A stretch of 64,000 bases of DNA from Nonomuraea sp. PA05 (GCF_008086045.1 NZ_VSEY01000008.1:62001-126000), one strand, 5' to 3'; shown: positions 10,380-19,390, numbered from the stretch's first letter. Notes: generated by a model from the letters alone, not told the origin. Program-made: numbers and translations.

Positions 10380-13300
10380 ATGGACCCGCAGGATGAGTTA
10401 GACCTGCCCGAATCCCGCTGGAATCGTTTTCAGGCCACCGACGAACCCCACCTTCCCGACACGTCCTGGAACAACTACCGGGACGAGGCCAAGCCCGAGT
10501 CTCCCTGGCCCCGCAGGCTCGCGGCCTCCCTCGCGATCGCCGTCACCGTGCCGCTGGTCTACGCGATGCCCGCGCAGGCCGCGCCGCGGGAGGCCCCGTC
10601 GGTGCAGCGCGAGGCTCCAGTCACGGGCACCGGCGTGCCGGTGACGCCGCCGCTCGCCGATCCCGTGCAGAAACAGGCGTGGAAGGCGCCACCAGGCATC
10701 ACCTGGCCCAAACCGCAGAAGGCGGAGCTGAGCAAGAGCGCCAAGTCCGTCGCGGGGTTCCCTGTGCAGGTGGCCGCCGACAAGAGCGCTGACCTGAGCG
10801 CCGATCCGGTGAGCGTGGAACTGCTCGAGACCGACCGGCTCGGCCTGGCGATGCGGGTGTCACCTGGACAGGGCGTCGCGGTGGCTGCCAAGGCCGCGAA
10901 GAAGACCCCGCTGAAGATCGACTACTCCGGCTTCCGCTACGCCTACGGTGGCGACTACGGCGCCCGCCTCGGCATGGTCAAGCTGCAGGAGTGCGCGCTG
11001 AAGTCGGCCACGGCGACCGCGAGCTGCCCGCAGCCCGAGCCCGTCAAGAGCACCAACGACCCCAAGACGGGCACGCTGAGCGCCGAGGTCGAGGCCGGAG
11101 CCGTGTACGCGCTGGCCGCCGCCGCGTCCGGCCAGTCCGGCGACCACTCGGCCACCTCGTTGTCCCCGGCGGCCGACTGGAGCGTCGGCACCCAGTCCGG
11201 CGACTTCTCCTGGGGTTACGAGCTGCGCGTGCCGCCCGCGCTGGGCGGCGACGAGCCGGAGGTGGCGCTCTCCTACTCCTCGCAGAGCGTGGACGGCCGC
11301 ACCGCCTCCACCAACAACCAGGCGTCCTGGGCCGGTGAGGGCTTCGAGCTGAGCCCCGGCGGCTACATCGAGCGCCGCTACAAGTCCTGCATGATCGACG
11401 GCAAGAAGACCGGCGACCTGTGCTGGGACCAGGAGAACGCGGCCCTCACGCTGGGCAGCACCACCGTCGAGCTGATCAAGGACGCCACGTCCAAGCAGTG
11501 GCGGCCCAAGCGCGACGACGGCACCCGCGTCGAGGCCCTCACGGGCGCGACCAACGGGGACAACAACGGCGAGTACTGGCGGGTCACCACGCCCGACGGC
11601 GTCCAGTACACCTTCGGCCTGAACCGCCTGGCCGGCTGGGCGACGGGCAAGGCCGAGACCAAGTCGGTCCAGACGGTGCCGGTGTTCGGCAACAACAGCG
11701 GCGAGCCCTGCTACAACAGCACCCCGGCCAACGCCTGGTGCCAGCAGGCCTACCGGTGGAACCTGGACTACACCGTCGACACCCACGGCAACGCCACCAC
11801 CTACTGGTACACGCAGGAGAAGAACTACTACGGCCGTAACGGCAAGCCCGAGCTGGGCACCGTCTACGACCGCGCCGCGTACCTGAGCCGCATCGACTAC
11901 GGCTACCTCAAGGGCGAGCTGTTCACCAAGACGCCGGCGACGCGCGTGCTGTTCGAGGTGGCCGAGCGCTGCCTGCCCAGCGGCACGATCACCTGCGCGC
12001 CCGCGGAGCTGAAGAAGGAGACCGCCAGTAGCTGGCCGGACGTCCCCTTCGACCAGATCTGCGACTCGGGCGTGAAGTGCACCGACCGGACGGCGGCGAC
12101 GTTCTTCACCCGCAAGCGGCTGACCAAGGTCACCACCCAGGTGCTCAACGCGGCCGGGCAGTACTACGCGGTGGACTCGTGGGCGCTGAAGCACCAGTTC
12201 CCCGCCTCGGGCGACGGCCTCAGCCCCGCGCTGTGGCTGGCCTCGATCCAGCAGAGCGGGCACGTGGGCGGCACGCTGACGCTCCCGCCGATCACCTTCA
12301 TCGGGATCCAGCTCCCCAACCGGGTGGACACGACGGAGGGCCGGGCCCCGCTGGTCAAGTGGCGCGTGCAGGCGATCAACAACGAGTCCGGCGGTGAGCT
12401 GCGGATCAACTACGCGCCCGCCGAGTGCCAGGCCGGCGCGCTGCCGGCCGCCGACAAGAACACCAAGCGGTGCTTCCCGCAGCGCTGGGCGCCCCCGAAC
12501 GAGGGCGAGGTGACCGACTGGTTCCACAAGTACGTCGTCGCGCAGACCGTCGAGGTGGACCGCGTCGCGGCCTCGCCGAGCGTCGTCACCAGCTACGAGT
12601 ACCTGGACGGCGCGGCCTGGCGCTACGCCGAGAACATCCTCGTCAAGCCCGAGCACCGCACGTGGTCGGACTTCCGCGGGTTCGGCCGGGTCAAGGTGCG
12701 CGAGGGCGACGGGCAGGACACCAAGCGCACGCTGACGGAGTTCCGCTACTTCCGCGGCATGCACGGCGACAAGCAGGCCGACGGCACCAAGCGCAGCGTG
12801 CAGGTGGAGGACACCGAGGGCGGCAAGCTCGACGACCTCGACCAGTACGCCGGCCTGGAACGGGAGGAGATCCTCTACGACGGCGACGGCGGGCCGGTCT
12901 CGACCGCGACCGCCGAGGAGCCGTGGTCGGCCAAGACGGCCGAGTCCACGCAGGGCGGCGTCACCAAGGCCGCCCACATGGTCCAGGCCAAGTCCATGGT
13001 CACCCGCACCGCGATGCCAGGGGACAAGTGGCGGCGTACCGGCGAGGAGCGCTCGTACGACGCCAAGGGCCTGCTCCTCCAGGTGGATGAGAAGGGCGAC
13101 CTGGCCACCGCGGACGACGACGTGTGCACCCGCTACACCTACGCCCGCAACGACACGTCCTGGATGATCGACTACCCGAGCAGGGTCCAGAAGGTCGCCG
13201 CGGGCTGCGGCACCGGGGTCTCCACCCTCGCCGCCGGCGACGTGCTCGGCGACGAGAAGATCGCCTACGACAACCAGGCGCACGGTCAGCCCCCGACCAA

Positions 13301-16300
13301 GGGCGACGTGACCTCGGTGCAGGAGCTCGTCTCCGCCGACGGCCAGACGATCACCGGCAGCACCCACACCTACGACGTCTACGGCCGGGAGACCAGCGAG
13401 ACCGACCCGGTCGGAACCAAGTCCGTCACCGCCTACAGCCCGGCCACGGGCGGCCCGGCGACGGAGACCACCGAGACCAACCAGCTCGGTCACGTCGAGC
13501 GCACGCAGGTCGAGCCGGCCTGGGGCGAGCCCGTCTCCGAGGTCGACGCCAACAACCGCCGCGTCGACATGGAGTACGACGCGCTCGGCCGCCTGACCAA
13601 GGTCTGGCAGGCCGACCGCAACAAGGCCGCGGGGCAGTCGCCCAGCACCGAGTACGTCTACACGGTGCGCAACAACGGCCCCAGCATCGTCACCACCAAG
13701 ACGCTGGGCGCGGACGGCGCGTACACCGTCAGCCACGAGCTGTACGACGGCATGATGCGCAAGCGCCAGACCCAGGAGCCCGCGCCCACCGACGACCAGG
13801 CGAGCGATCCCGCGCTGCGTGACGGGCGCACGATCACCGACACCTTCTACAACTCCCAGGGCGAGGAGTACAAGACCAACACCGGCTACTTCGCCACGGG
13901 CACGCCGTCCACCGACCTGCTGGCGGTGGCCGACGCCGTGGTCCCGAACCAGGTGGTGTCGCTGTTCGACGGCACGGGCGACGCCAACGCCGAGGTGCTC
14001 AAGGCCAAGGGCGTGGAGAAGTACCGCGTGACCGCCAAGGAGGAGGGTGACCGGCTGCACGTCACCCCGCCGCCGGGCGGCACGGCCACGACCCGCATCG
14101 GTGACGCCGAGGACCGGCTGATCGAGCTGCGCCAGTACAAGGGCGCGACCCCGACCGGCGACTACGAGGCCACCAAGTACACCTACGACCAGGCCGGGCG
14201 CCTGGCCACGGTGACCGACCCGGCGGGCAACGTCTGGCGGTACACCTACGACCTGCGCGGCAGGGAGATCAGGACGGAGGACCCGGACAAGGGCGTCACG
14301 ACCACCACGTACAACGACGCCGACGAGATCGTCACCACCACCGACTCTCGCGGCAAGACCCTGTGGTACGGCTACGACGACCTGGGCCGCCAGACCCAGC
14401 TGCGCGAGGGCTCGTCCAGCGGCACCCTGCTGGCCGAGTGGAAGTACGACTCGCTGGCCAAGGGCGAGCTGCACGCGAGCATCCGGTACGTCGGCGGCCA
14501 GGCCTACAAGGCCGAGATCAACGCCATCGACGCCGACTACCGCACCCTGCGCCAGACCATCACCATCCCCGAGCGGGAGGGCAAGCTGGCAGGCTCCTAC
14601 CAGCTCAACACCCGCTACACGCTCGACGACCAGGTCCAGTCGGTCAGCTTCCCCGCGGGCGGCGGGCTGGCGGAGGAGTCGGTCGTCTACAGCTACGACG
14701 GGCTCAGCCAGCCGACCAAGGTCACCGGCCTGTCGGCGTACGTGAGCGCGGCCCGCTACTCGAAGATGGGTGAGACCCTCCAGTACGAGCTGGGCGAGGG
14801 CAGCAAGAAGACCTGGCTGACCTACACCCACGACGAGTCCACCCGCAGGCTGACCAGCATGCGGCTGGACCGGTCGGGCGCCGCGGCCAGCGATCTGGAC
14901 CTGAGCTACAGCTACGACGCGGCCGGCAACATCACCAAGATCGCCGACAAGGCCGTCCAGGACACCCAGTGCTTCAAGTACGACCATCTGCGCCGGCTGA
15001 CCTCGGCGTGGACGGCCAACGACGACTGCGCCGCGGGCACCCCCACGGCCGCGACCATCGGCGGCGTGGCGCCGTACGCGTTCAGCTACGCCTACGACGT
15101 CACCGGCAACCGGACCAAGGAGACCAAGCACGGCTGGGGCGGCCTGGCCGACACCGTCCGCACCTCCACGTATCCCGCGGCGGGCGGCAAGCAGCCGCAC
15201 GCGCTGCAGAGCGTCGGGTCGGACCTGTTCGAGTACGACGCGGCCGGCAACACCACCCGGCGCAAGGTCGGCAACTCCGACCAGAGCCTGGTGTGGGACG
15301 CCGAGGGCAACCTGGAGTCGGTGACCGAGGCCGGCAAGACGACCTCGTTCATCTACGACGCGGACGGCGACCGCCTGCTCCGCAAGACCGCCACGGACGC
15401 CACCCTCTACATCGACGACATGGAGCTGCGCCTCGACTACGCCAAGAACGTCGTCGAGCAGACCAGGTACTACACCTTCGGCGGCGAGGCCATCGCGGTG
15501 CGCATGCCGGACAACCAGGTCTACTTCATGGCCAACGACCACCAGGGCACCGCGCAGGCCATGGTGAACGCCGGCACCGGCGACATCGCCGTCCGCAGGC
15601 AGACCCCGTTCGGCGAGGACCGGGGCACGGCGCCACCGTGGTGGCCGGGACAGCGCGGGTTCGTCGGTGGCACCAATGACGCCACCATCGGGCTCGTCCA
15701 CCTCGGCGCCCGTGAGTACGACCCGAGGAACGGCCGCTTCATCTCGGTGGACCCGATCATCGACGAGAGCGACCCGCAGCAGCTCAACGCCTACGCCTAC
15801 GCCAACAACAGCCCGATCACGATGACCGACCCCGACGGCCAGTGGGTGTGGTTCGCCGTGGCCATCGGCATCAGGATCGCGGCGCGCATCGCGGCCAGGC
15901 GGGCGGCGCAGGCCGCCGCCAGACGGGCGGCGCTCGCCCTCGCCAGGCGCAGGGCGGCCGAGGCCGCCAGGAGGCGCGCGCTGGAGGCAGCCAGGAGGAG
16001 AGCCGCCGAGGCGGCCAGGAAGCGGGCCGCGGAGGCGGCCAGGAAGCGAGCGGCGGAAGCGGCGAGGAAGAGAGCAGCGGAGGCGGCCAGGAAGCGGGCC
16101 GCGATGCAGGCCAGGAAGAAGGCCGCACTGGCCAGGCAGCGGGCGGCAGCCGCGGCCGCCAGGCGCAGAGCGGCGGCGGCACAGCGCAGGGCCGCGGCGG
16201 CCAGGCGCCGGGCCGAGGCCGCGCGCAGGGCGGTGACCAGGCGGGCGAGCAGGCCCAAGGCCGCGGTCAGGCACCGGCCGGCGGTACGTCCGAGCAGCCG

Positions 16301-16607
16301 CAGGGCGACACAGCGGCAGGCGCCGCCCAAGGCCCAGCGGACGTCGGCGAACACCGGGCAGTCGCAGTCACGCGGGCTGAGCGAGGCTCAGAAGCGGTCG
16401 ATCGACGAGCAGTTGGGCAGGGTGCGGCCCACCGGGGCCAGCACGAGGACCAGCAGGACCCAGACGGAAGGCATCGCCGACCAGGGCACCGGGAACGGCC
16501 CGGCGTCCAAGCCGTGGACCTCGGACTACCCGGCCGCGGGGTCGAAGGGCAAGACGATCCTCTGGCGGGTCTGGCAGCTCTTCAGGCCGATCGACAAGGC
16601 GACCTGA
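10380..16607 (+). CDS. Giant RHS-repeat protein with Ala/Arg-rich C-terminal tail
   Basis: A 2075-residue exported RHS/YD-repeat protein. Order: a hydrophilic N-terminal leader of about 45 residues with three P-x-S-x-W-like motifs (PESRW, PDTSW, PESPW); a signal segment to AQA; an SpvB-like region near 260-330; then many YD repeats (for example YDALGRLTKV, YDQAGRLATV, YDAAGNITKI). The RHS-associated core is near 1770-1815 (GAREYDPRNGRFISVDPI, NAYAYANNSPIT) and ends in TDPDG. In toxin-bearing RHS proteins a variable toxin follows this point. Here there is instead about 130 residues of Ala/Arg repeat (AAEAARKR, 8-residue period) and a short final segment. No known toxin fold is recognised. The start has GGGAGAGGT upstream. 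A hairpin terminator follows. Confidence 0.95.
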   Translation: MDPQDELDLPESRWNRFQATDEPHLPDTSWNNYRDEAKPESPWPRRLAASLAIAVTVPLVYAMPAQAAPREAPSVQREAPVTGTGVPVTPPLADPVQKQAWKAPPGITWPKPQKAELSKSAKSVAGFPVQVAADKSADLSADPVSVELLETDRLGLAMRVSPGQGVAVAAKAAKKTPLKIDYSGFRYAYGGDYGARLGMVKLQECALKSATATASCPQPEPVKSTNDPKTGTLSAEVEAGAVYALAAAASGQSGDHSATSLSPAADWSVGTQSGDFSWGYELRVPPALGGDEPEVALSYSSQSVDGRTASTNNQASWAGEGFELSPGGYIERRYKSCMIDGKKTGDLCWDQENAALTLGSTTVELIKDATSKQWRPKRDDGTRVEALTGATNGDNNGEYWRVTTPDGVQYTFGLNRLAGWATGKAETKSVQTVPVFGNNSGEPCYNSTPANAWCQQAYRWNLDYTVDTHGNATTYWYTQEKNYYGRNGKPELGTVYDRAAYLSRIDYGYLKGELFTKTPATRVLFEVAERCLPSGTITCAPAELKKETASSWPDVPFDQICDSGVKCTDRTAATFFTRKRLTKVTTQVLNAAGQYYAVDSWALKHQFPASGDGLSPALWLASIQQSGHVGGTLTLPPITFIGIQLPNRVDTTEGRAPLVKWRVQAINNESGGELRINYAPAECQAGALPAADKNTKRCFPQRWAPPNEGEVTDWFHKYVVAQTVEVDRVAASPSVVTSYEYLDGAAWRYAENILVKPEHRTWSDFRGFGRVKVREGDGQDTKRTLTEFRYFRGMHGDKQADGTKRSVQVEDTEGGKLDDLDQYAGLEREEILYDGDGGPVSTATAEEPWSAKTAESTQGGVTKAAHMVQAKSMVTRTAMPGDKWRRTGEERSYDAKGLLLQVDEKGDLATADDDVCTRYTYARNDTSWMIDYPSRVQKVAAGCGTGVSTLAAGDVLGDEKIAYDNQAHGQPPTKGDVTSVQELVSADGQTITGSTHTYDVYGRETSETDPVGTKSVTAYSPATGGPATETTETNQLGHVERTQVEPAWGEPVSEVDANNRRVDMEYDALGRLTKVWQADRNKAAGQSPSTEYVYTVRNNGPSIVTTKTLGADGAYTVSHELYDGMMRKRQTQEPAPTDDQASDPALRDGRTITDTFYNSQGEEYKTNTGYFATGTPSTDLLAVADAVVPNQVVSLFDGTGDANAEVLKAKGVEKYRVTAKEEGDRLHVTPPPGGTATTRIGDAEDRLIELRQYKGATPTGDYEATKYTYDQAGRLATVTDPAGNVWRYTYDLRGREIRTEDPDKGVTTTTYNDADEIVTTTDSRGKTLWYGYDDLGRQTQLREGSSSGTLLAEWKYDSLAKGELHASIRYVGGQAYKAEINAIDADYRTLRQTITIPEREGKLAGSYQLNTRYTLDDQVQSVSFPAGGGLAEESVVYSYDGLSQPTKVTGLSAYVSAARYSKMGETLQYELGEGSKKTWLTYTHDESTRRLTSMRLDRSGAAASDLDLSYSYDAAGNITKIADKAVQDTQCFKYDHLRRLTSAWTANDDCAAGTPTAATIGGVAPYAFSYAYDVTGNRTKETKHGWGGLADTVRTSTYPAAGGKQPHALQSVGSDLFEYDAAGNTTRRKVGNSDQSLVWDAEGNLESVTEAGKTTSFIYDADGDRLLRKTATDATLYIDDMELRLDYAKNVVEQTRYYTFGGEAIAVRMPDNQVYFMANDHQGTAQAMVNAGTGDIAVRRQTPFGEDRGTAPPWWPGQRGFVGGTNDATIGLVHLGAREYDPRNGRFISVDPIIDESDPQQLNAYAYANNSPITMTDPDGQWVWFAVAIGIRIAARIAARRAAQAAARRAALALARRRAAEAARRRALEAARRRAAEAARKRAAEAARKRAAEAARKRAAEAARKRAAMQARKKAALARQRAAAAAARRRAAAAQRRAAAARRRAEAARRAVTRRASRPKAAVRHRPAVRPSSRRATQRQAPPKAQRTSANTGQSQSRGLSEAQKRSIDEQLGRVRPTGASTRTSRTQTEGIADQGTGNGPASKPWTSDYPAAGSKGKTILWRVWQLFRPIDKAT
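15868..16262 (+). repeat. 24-bp-period repeat coding for AAEAARKR tail
   Basis: Within the RHS gene, near-identical 24-bp units encode AAEAARKR at least four times in a row, flanked by degenerate Ala/Arg versions. The product would be a strongly cationic helix. Units differ at synonymous positions, so the array is older than the CAP-gene repeat at 16891-16986. Confidence 0.8.
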
Positions 16608-16629
16608 CCCACGCCCTGATCCGCACAGT

Positions 16630-16669
16630 CTCCGGTGGCCGGCCTTCCGGCCGGTCACCGGAGCTTTTT
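16630..16669. terminator. Rho-independent terminator shared by RHS and CAP genes
   Basis: A 15-bp stem with one mismatch (left arm 16630-16644, right arm 16649-16663, TTCC loop) is followed by a run of five T at 16665-16669. It sits between convergent stops, and the T run abuts the stop codon of the minus-strand CAP gene. An A-rich stretch is missing on the other side, so efficiency should be higher for the RHS transcript. Confidence 0.85.
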
Positions 16670-17220
16670 CATGCCCGAAGCACGTTCTCCTGGTGCTCGC
16701 CCTCGACGTCGCCCGCGGGCTCGAAGACGAAGACGATGTACGTCTCGTAGTGCGAGGGGCCCTGGCCGGCCACGCGGGCCGCGCCCATCACCGTGCTGGA
16801 CGTCCAGACGAGCCGGCTGAAGTGGCAGGGGCGGGGGTCGTCCCAGTCGTACGGCTCGGCGTACCAGGAGGCCACGGCCTGGGCGGCGTCGCTCATGCCC
16901 GTGCTCATGCCCGTGCTCATGCCCGTGCTCATGCCCGTGCTCATGCCCGTGCTCATGCCCGTGCTCATGCCCGTGCTCATGCCCGTGCTCCTGAACACGT
17001 TCTCGCCGGTGCCCGCCCTGATGTCGCCTGCCTCCCCGCGGGAGTGCGCGGCGGCCCTGGTCTTGGCGTAGTCGACCAGCAGAGCGTCCATGGTCAGGGG
17101 AGGGGCGTGGTGAAGGGCGCGGCGGGCGTTCGTCTCGCGCAACGCCTGGAGGAGGAAGTCGGCGTTGGTGGCGTCAGGGAGCGCGGGGCGGGTGCCTGCC
17201 ATGCCTGTGGGACCTGTCAT
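16669..17220 (-). CDS. CAP/SCP-domain protein with (TGMS)8 insertion
   Basis: A 183-residue protein of the CAP (SCP/PR-1/GAPR-1) superfamily: ALRETNARRALHHAPPLTMD, GENVF, AVASWYAEPYDWDDPRPCHF and HFSRLVWTSSTVMGAA, then YIVFVFEPAGDVEGEHQENV. The order and spacing match plant PR-1/GAPR-1-like domains. The cavity histidines (ALHHAPPL, PCHFSRLVW) are present. No signal peptide is seen, so it is probably cytoplasmic or exported another way. Directly after GENVFRS it carries eight Thr-Gly-Met-Ser units encoded by a perfect 12-bp repeat, in the loop before the next helix. TGM motifs also occur at the N-terminus. ATG 17220 is preferred over GTG 17241 because GAGG lies 8 nt upstream. It converges on the RHS gene. 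Confidence 0.85.
   Translation of the reverse strand: MTGPTGMAGTRPALPDATNADFLLQALRETNARRALHHAPPLTMDALLVDYAKTRAAAHSRGEAGDIRAGTGENVFRSTGMSTGMSTGMSTGMSTGMSTGMSTGMSTGMSDAAQAVASWYAEPYDWDDPRPCHFSRLVWTSSTVMGAARVAGQGPSHYETYIVFVFEPAGDVEGEHQENVLRA
16891..16986. repeat. Perfect 12-bp tandem repeat, 8 copies
   Basis: The unit GCTCATGCCCGT (plus strand) is repeated eight times without one mismatch, and a partial ninth unit runs to 16990. On the minus strand it reads ACGGGCATGAGC, coding TGMS. Since 12 is a multiple of 3, gain or loss of a unit keeps the CAP frame open. The absence of synonymous differences suggests recent slippage expansion. Confidence 0.97.
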
Positions 17221-17383
17221 GCCTGTCACCTCGGAGTGCACGTCACTGTGCCTGGATTGTGCGCGTGAATTATTCGTAGGGCAATGTCAGATTTATGGCT
17301 GGTATGGGTCGAGTGCGGCTTTTGTCAGCGCACTAAGGGCCGATCGGCATGAACCGTTGAGTGATTGTCGCCGTGAACCGGGC

Positions 17384-17389
17384 TACCGT
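17384..17389 (+). promoter_or_regulatory. -10 box, leaderless start of hydrolase
   Basis: TACCGT, 7 nt, then GTG 17397. No Shine-Dalgarno sequence is present, consistent with a leaderless mRNA. Confidence 0.5.
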
Positions 17390-17396
17390 GTGATCC

Positions 17397-18182
17397 GTGC
17401 AGCTCTACAAGAGATCTGCCGGGACCGGGATCCCGGTTGTGCTGCTTCACGCGTTCCCGCTCTCGTCGGCCATGTGGCTGGCCCAGCGGGAAGGGCTGGC
17501 CAAGGTCTGCCGGGTCATCACCCCTGACCTGCGCGGCTTCGGCGGGTCGCGGCTGGGCGAGGACGAGCCCTCGCTCGATGTGATGGCCGACGACGTCGCC
17601 AGGCTGCTCGACGAGGAGGGCATCGACCGGGCGGTCGTCGGCGGGCTGTCGATGGGCGGTTACGTGACCATGGCGTTCTGCCGCCGTCACCCCGACCGGG
17701 TGCTCGGGGTGATCCTGGCGGACACCAAGGCCGCCGAGGACCCGCCCGCGGCCAGGGACAACAGGGAACGCATCGCGCAGGCCGTGCTGACCGAGGGCAG
17801 CGAGGTGCTGGTCACCGAGGTGCTGCCCGCGCTCATCGGGCGGACCACCAGGGAACGCAGGGCCATGGTGTTCGGCCGGGTCAAGGGGCTGGTGCAGTCC
17901 GCGCCGCCGGGCGCCGTGGCCTGGGCGCAGCGCGCCATGGCCGCGCGGCCCGACTCGTTCGAGACGCTGGGCGCGCTCAAGGTGCCGCTGCTGATCATCG
18001 TGGGGGAGGAGGACGAGCTGTCGCCGCCCTCCGACGCCGACGCCATGGCGCAGGCCGTGCCGGAAGGGAAGGTGGAGATCATCCCCAGGGCCGGGCATCT
18101 CAGCGCGGTCGAGCAGCCGGAGGCGTTCAACGCGGCGGTGATCGAGTTCCTCAAGGCCGAGCTGGGCGGAGGGCGCAGGTAG
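17397..18182 (+). CDS. Alpha/beta hydrolase (enol-lactonase-like)
   Basis: A 261-residue alpha/beta hydrolase resembling 3-oxoadipate enol-lactonase/BioH-type enzymes. The strand and oxyanion segment VVLLHAFPLSSAMW, the nucleophile elbow GGLSMGGYV (Ser near residue 84), the acid region LLIIVGEEDELSPP and the His in RAGHLSAVEQPEAFN form a complete triad. A helical cap lies between about 120 and 190. No beta-ketoadipate pathway genes are nearby, so the lactonase role is only a family resemblance. GTG 17397 lacks a ribosome site but has a -10 box 7 nt upstream. The gene stands alone between convergent and divergent neighbours. Confidence 0.88.
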   Translation: MQLYKRSAGTGIPVVLLHAFPLSSAMWLAQREGLAKVCRVITPDLRGFGGSRLGEDEPSLDVMADDVARLLDEEGIDRAVVGGLSMGGYVTMAFCRRHPDRVLGVILADTKAAEDPPAARDNRERIAQAVLTEGSEVLVTEVLPALIGRTTRERRAMVFGRVKGLVQSAPPGAVAWAQRAMAARPDSFETLGALKVPLLIIVGEEDELSPPSDADAMAQAVPEGKVEIIPRAGHLSAVEQPEAFNAAVIEFLKAELGGGRR

Positions 18183-18226
18183 CCGGGGGCCCCGTCAAGC
18201 CCGATGCTCGCGGAGCGAGCCGGCGG

Positions 18227-19390
18227 TCAGGCCTGGTCCTGGCGGGGGAGCACCAGCTCGCGGATGATCAGCGAGATCGCCGCGGCCACCGGGATGGCCA
18301 GCAGGGCGCCGACGATGCCGAGCAGCGCGCCGCCGAACAGCGCGGCGATCACCGTCACCGCCGGCGTCACGTTCACCGAGTGCTTCATCACCCTGGGGTA
18401 GATGAAGTAGTTCTCGACCTGCTGGTAGGCCACGAAGAAGATGGCGCACGCGAGTCCGGCGGGCCACGAGTCGAGCAGCGCCACCGCGGTCACCAGCACC
18501 GCGCCGATCGTCGCGCCCACCAGCGGGATCAGGTCGGTCAGCGCCACCACCAGGGAGAGCGCGAGCGCGTACTGCACGCCCGCGATCGACAGGAAGATCC
18601 ACGTCACCACGCCCGCGATGACCGAGATCAGCACGTTGCCCGCCACGTACCCGCCGATGCCTGACAGGATCTCCTCGGAGATCGCGCGCGTCCGCGTCCT
18701 GCGCGAGGCCGGGACCAGCTTGAGCAGGTAGTCCTTGATCGTGTGCAGCGAGCCGAGGAAGTACAGCATCAGCACCAGCAGCGTCACCGTGGTGAACACG
18801 CCGTTCAGCACCACCAGGCCCGCGCCCATGATGCCGGTCGCCAGCGACGGCCCCAGCGTGCCCGTCACGAACGTCCTGAGCTGCGGGAGGATCTGGTAGT
18901 CCTGGTCGAGCTGGCGCAGCGTCGGATGGTTGCTCAGCTCGGTGATGTAACCCGGCACCGCGTCGATGAACTCGGTGAGCTGCTTGCTCACCGGCGGCAC
19001 GATCGCCAGCCCGAACAGCACGAACGCCACGATGACCCCGGCGAACACGATCGAGATCGCGCCCCGCCTGGCCAGGCCGCGCCGCTGGAGGGCCTCGACG
19101 GCCGGGTTCAGCCCGACGGCCAGGAACATCGCCACGACGATCAGGATGATCGTGCTGAGCGAGGCCACGATCATCTGGGCCAGCGCGATCGCCGTCAGCA
19201 CGCCCAGGCCGCCGACCAGGCCGAACAGGAAGGGGCCGCGGGCGAACGGCTTGCCCGGCAGCCCGTACGACGAGGGGCCGGTCTCGTCCTTGACCTTTTC
19301 CTGGGCCTCCGGCTCTTCCTTCTGCGTGGTCACCGGCTCGACGTCTGCGGACAAGGGGGACACACTCCAGGGGGATCGGCAACACAGCAT
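18227..19390 (-). CDS. AI-2E-family membrane transporter (PerM/YdiK type)
   Basis: A 387-residue polytopic protein of the AI-2E family. An initial hydrophilic segment is followed by helices at roughly 55-100 (FLFGLVGGLGVLTAIALAQ, TIILIVVAMFLAVGLNPAVE), then the extracytoplasmic domain. The conserved C-terminal helices contain LTDLIPLVGATIGAV, YQQVENYFIYPRVM and the final GIVGALLAIPVAA. These are family signatures (the P-x-x-G and YQxxEN motifs). Members export diverse small molecules or ions; despite the name few handle AI-2. The start is uncertain: ATG 19390 is used, and GTG 19363 has a GGAG that is too close. Confidence 0.92.
   Translation of the reverse strand: MLCCRSPWSVSPLSADVEPVTTQKEEPEAQEKVKDETGPSSYGLPGKPFARGPFLFGLVGGLGVLTAIALAQMIVASLSTIILIVVAMFLAVGLNPAVEALQRRGLARRGAISIVFAGVIVAFVLFGLAIVPPVSKQLTEFIDAVPGYITELSNHPTLRQLDQDYQILPQLRTFVTGTLGPSLATGIMGAGLVVLNGVFTTVTLLVLMLYFLGSLHTIKDYLLKLVPASRRTRTRAISEEILSGIGGYVAGNVLISVIAGVVTWIFLSIAGVQYALALSLVVALTDLIPLVGATIGAVLVTAVALLDSWPAGLACAIFFVAYQQVENYFIYPRVMKHSVNVTPAVTVIAALFGGALLGIVGALLAIPVAAAISLIIRELVLPRQDQA

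Noticed and set aside
10860..16274. 1804-codon open frame on the minus strand opposite the RHS gene
   Set aside because: It is the mirror of a high-GC gene: Arg/Gly/Val-rich nonsense with no start signal or recognisable domain. The plus-strand RHS reading has signal peptide, YD repeats and core.
16891..16986. CRISPR-like array
   Set aside because: Units are 12 bp, directly adjacent, with no spacers and in frame within a gene.
16793..17071. Plus-strand MPVL-repeat peptide
   Set aside because: It is the reverse reading of the 12-bp repeat in the CAP gene; flanking sequence has no start signal and the CAP motifs are on the minus strand.
18227..19390. Quorum-sensing AI-2 exporter
   Set aside because: The family name is historical; most members move other solutes and no lsr or luxS gene is present.
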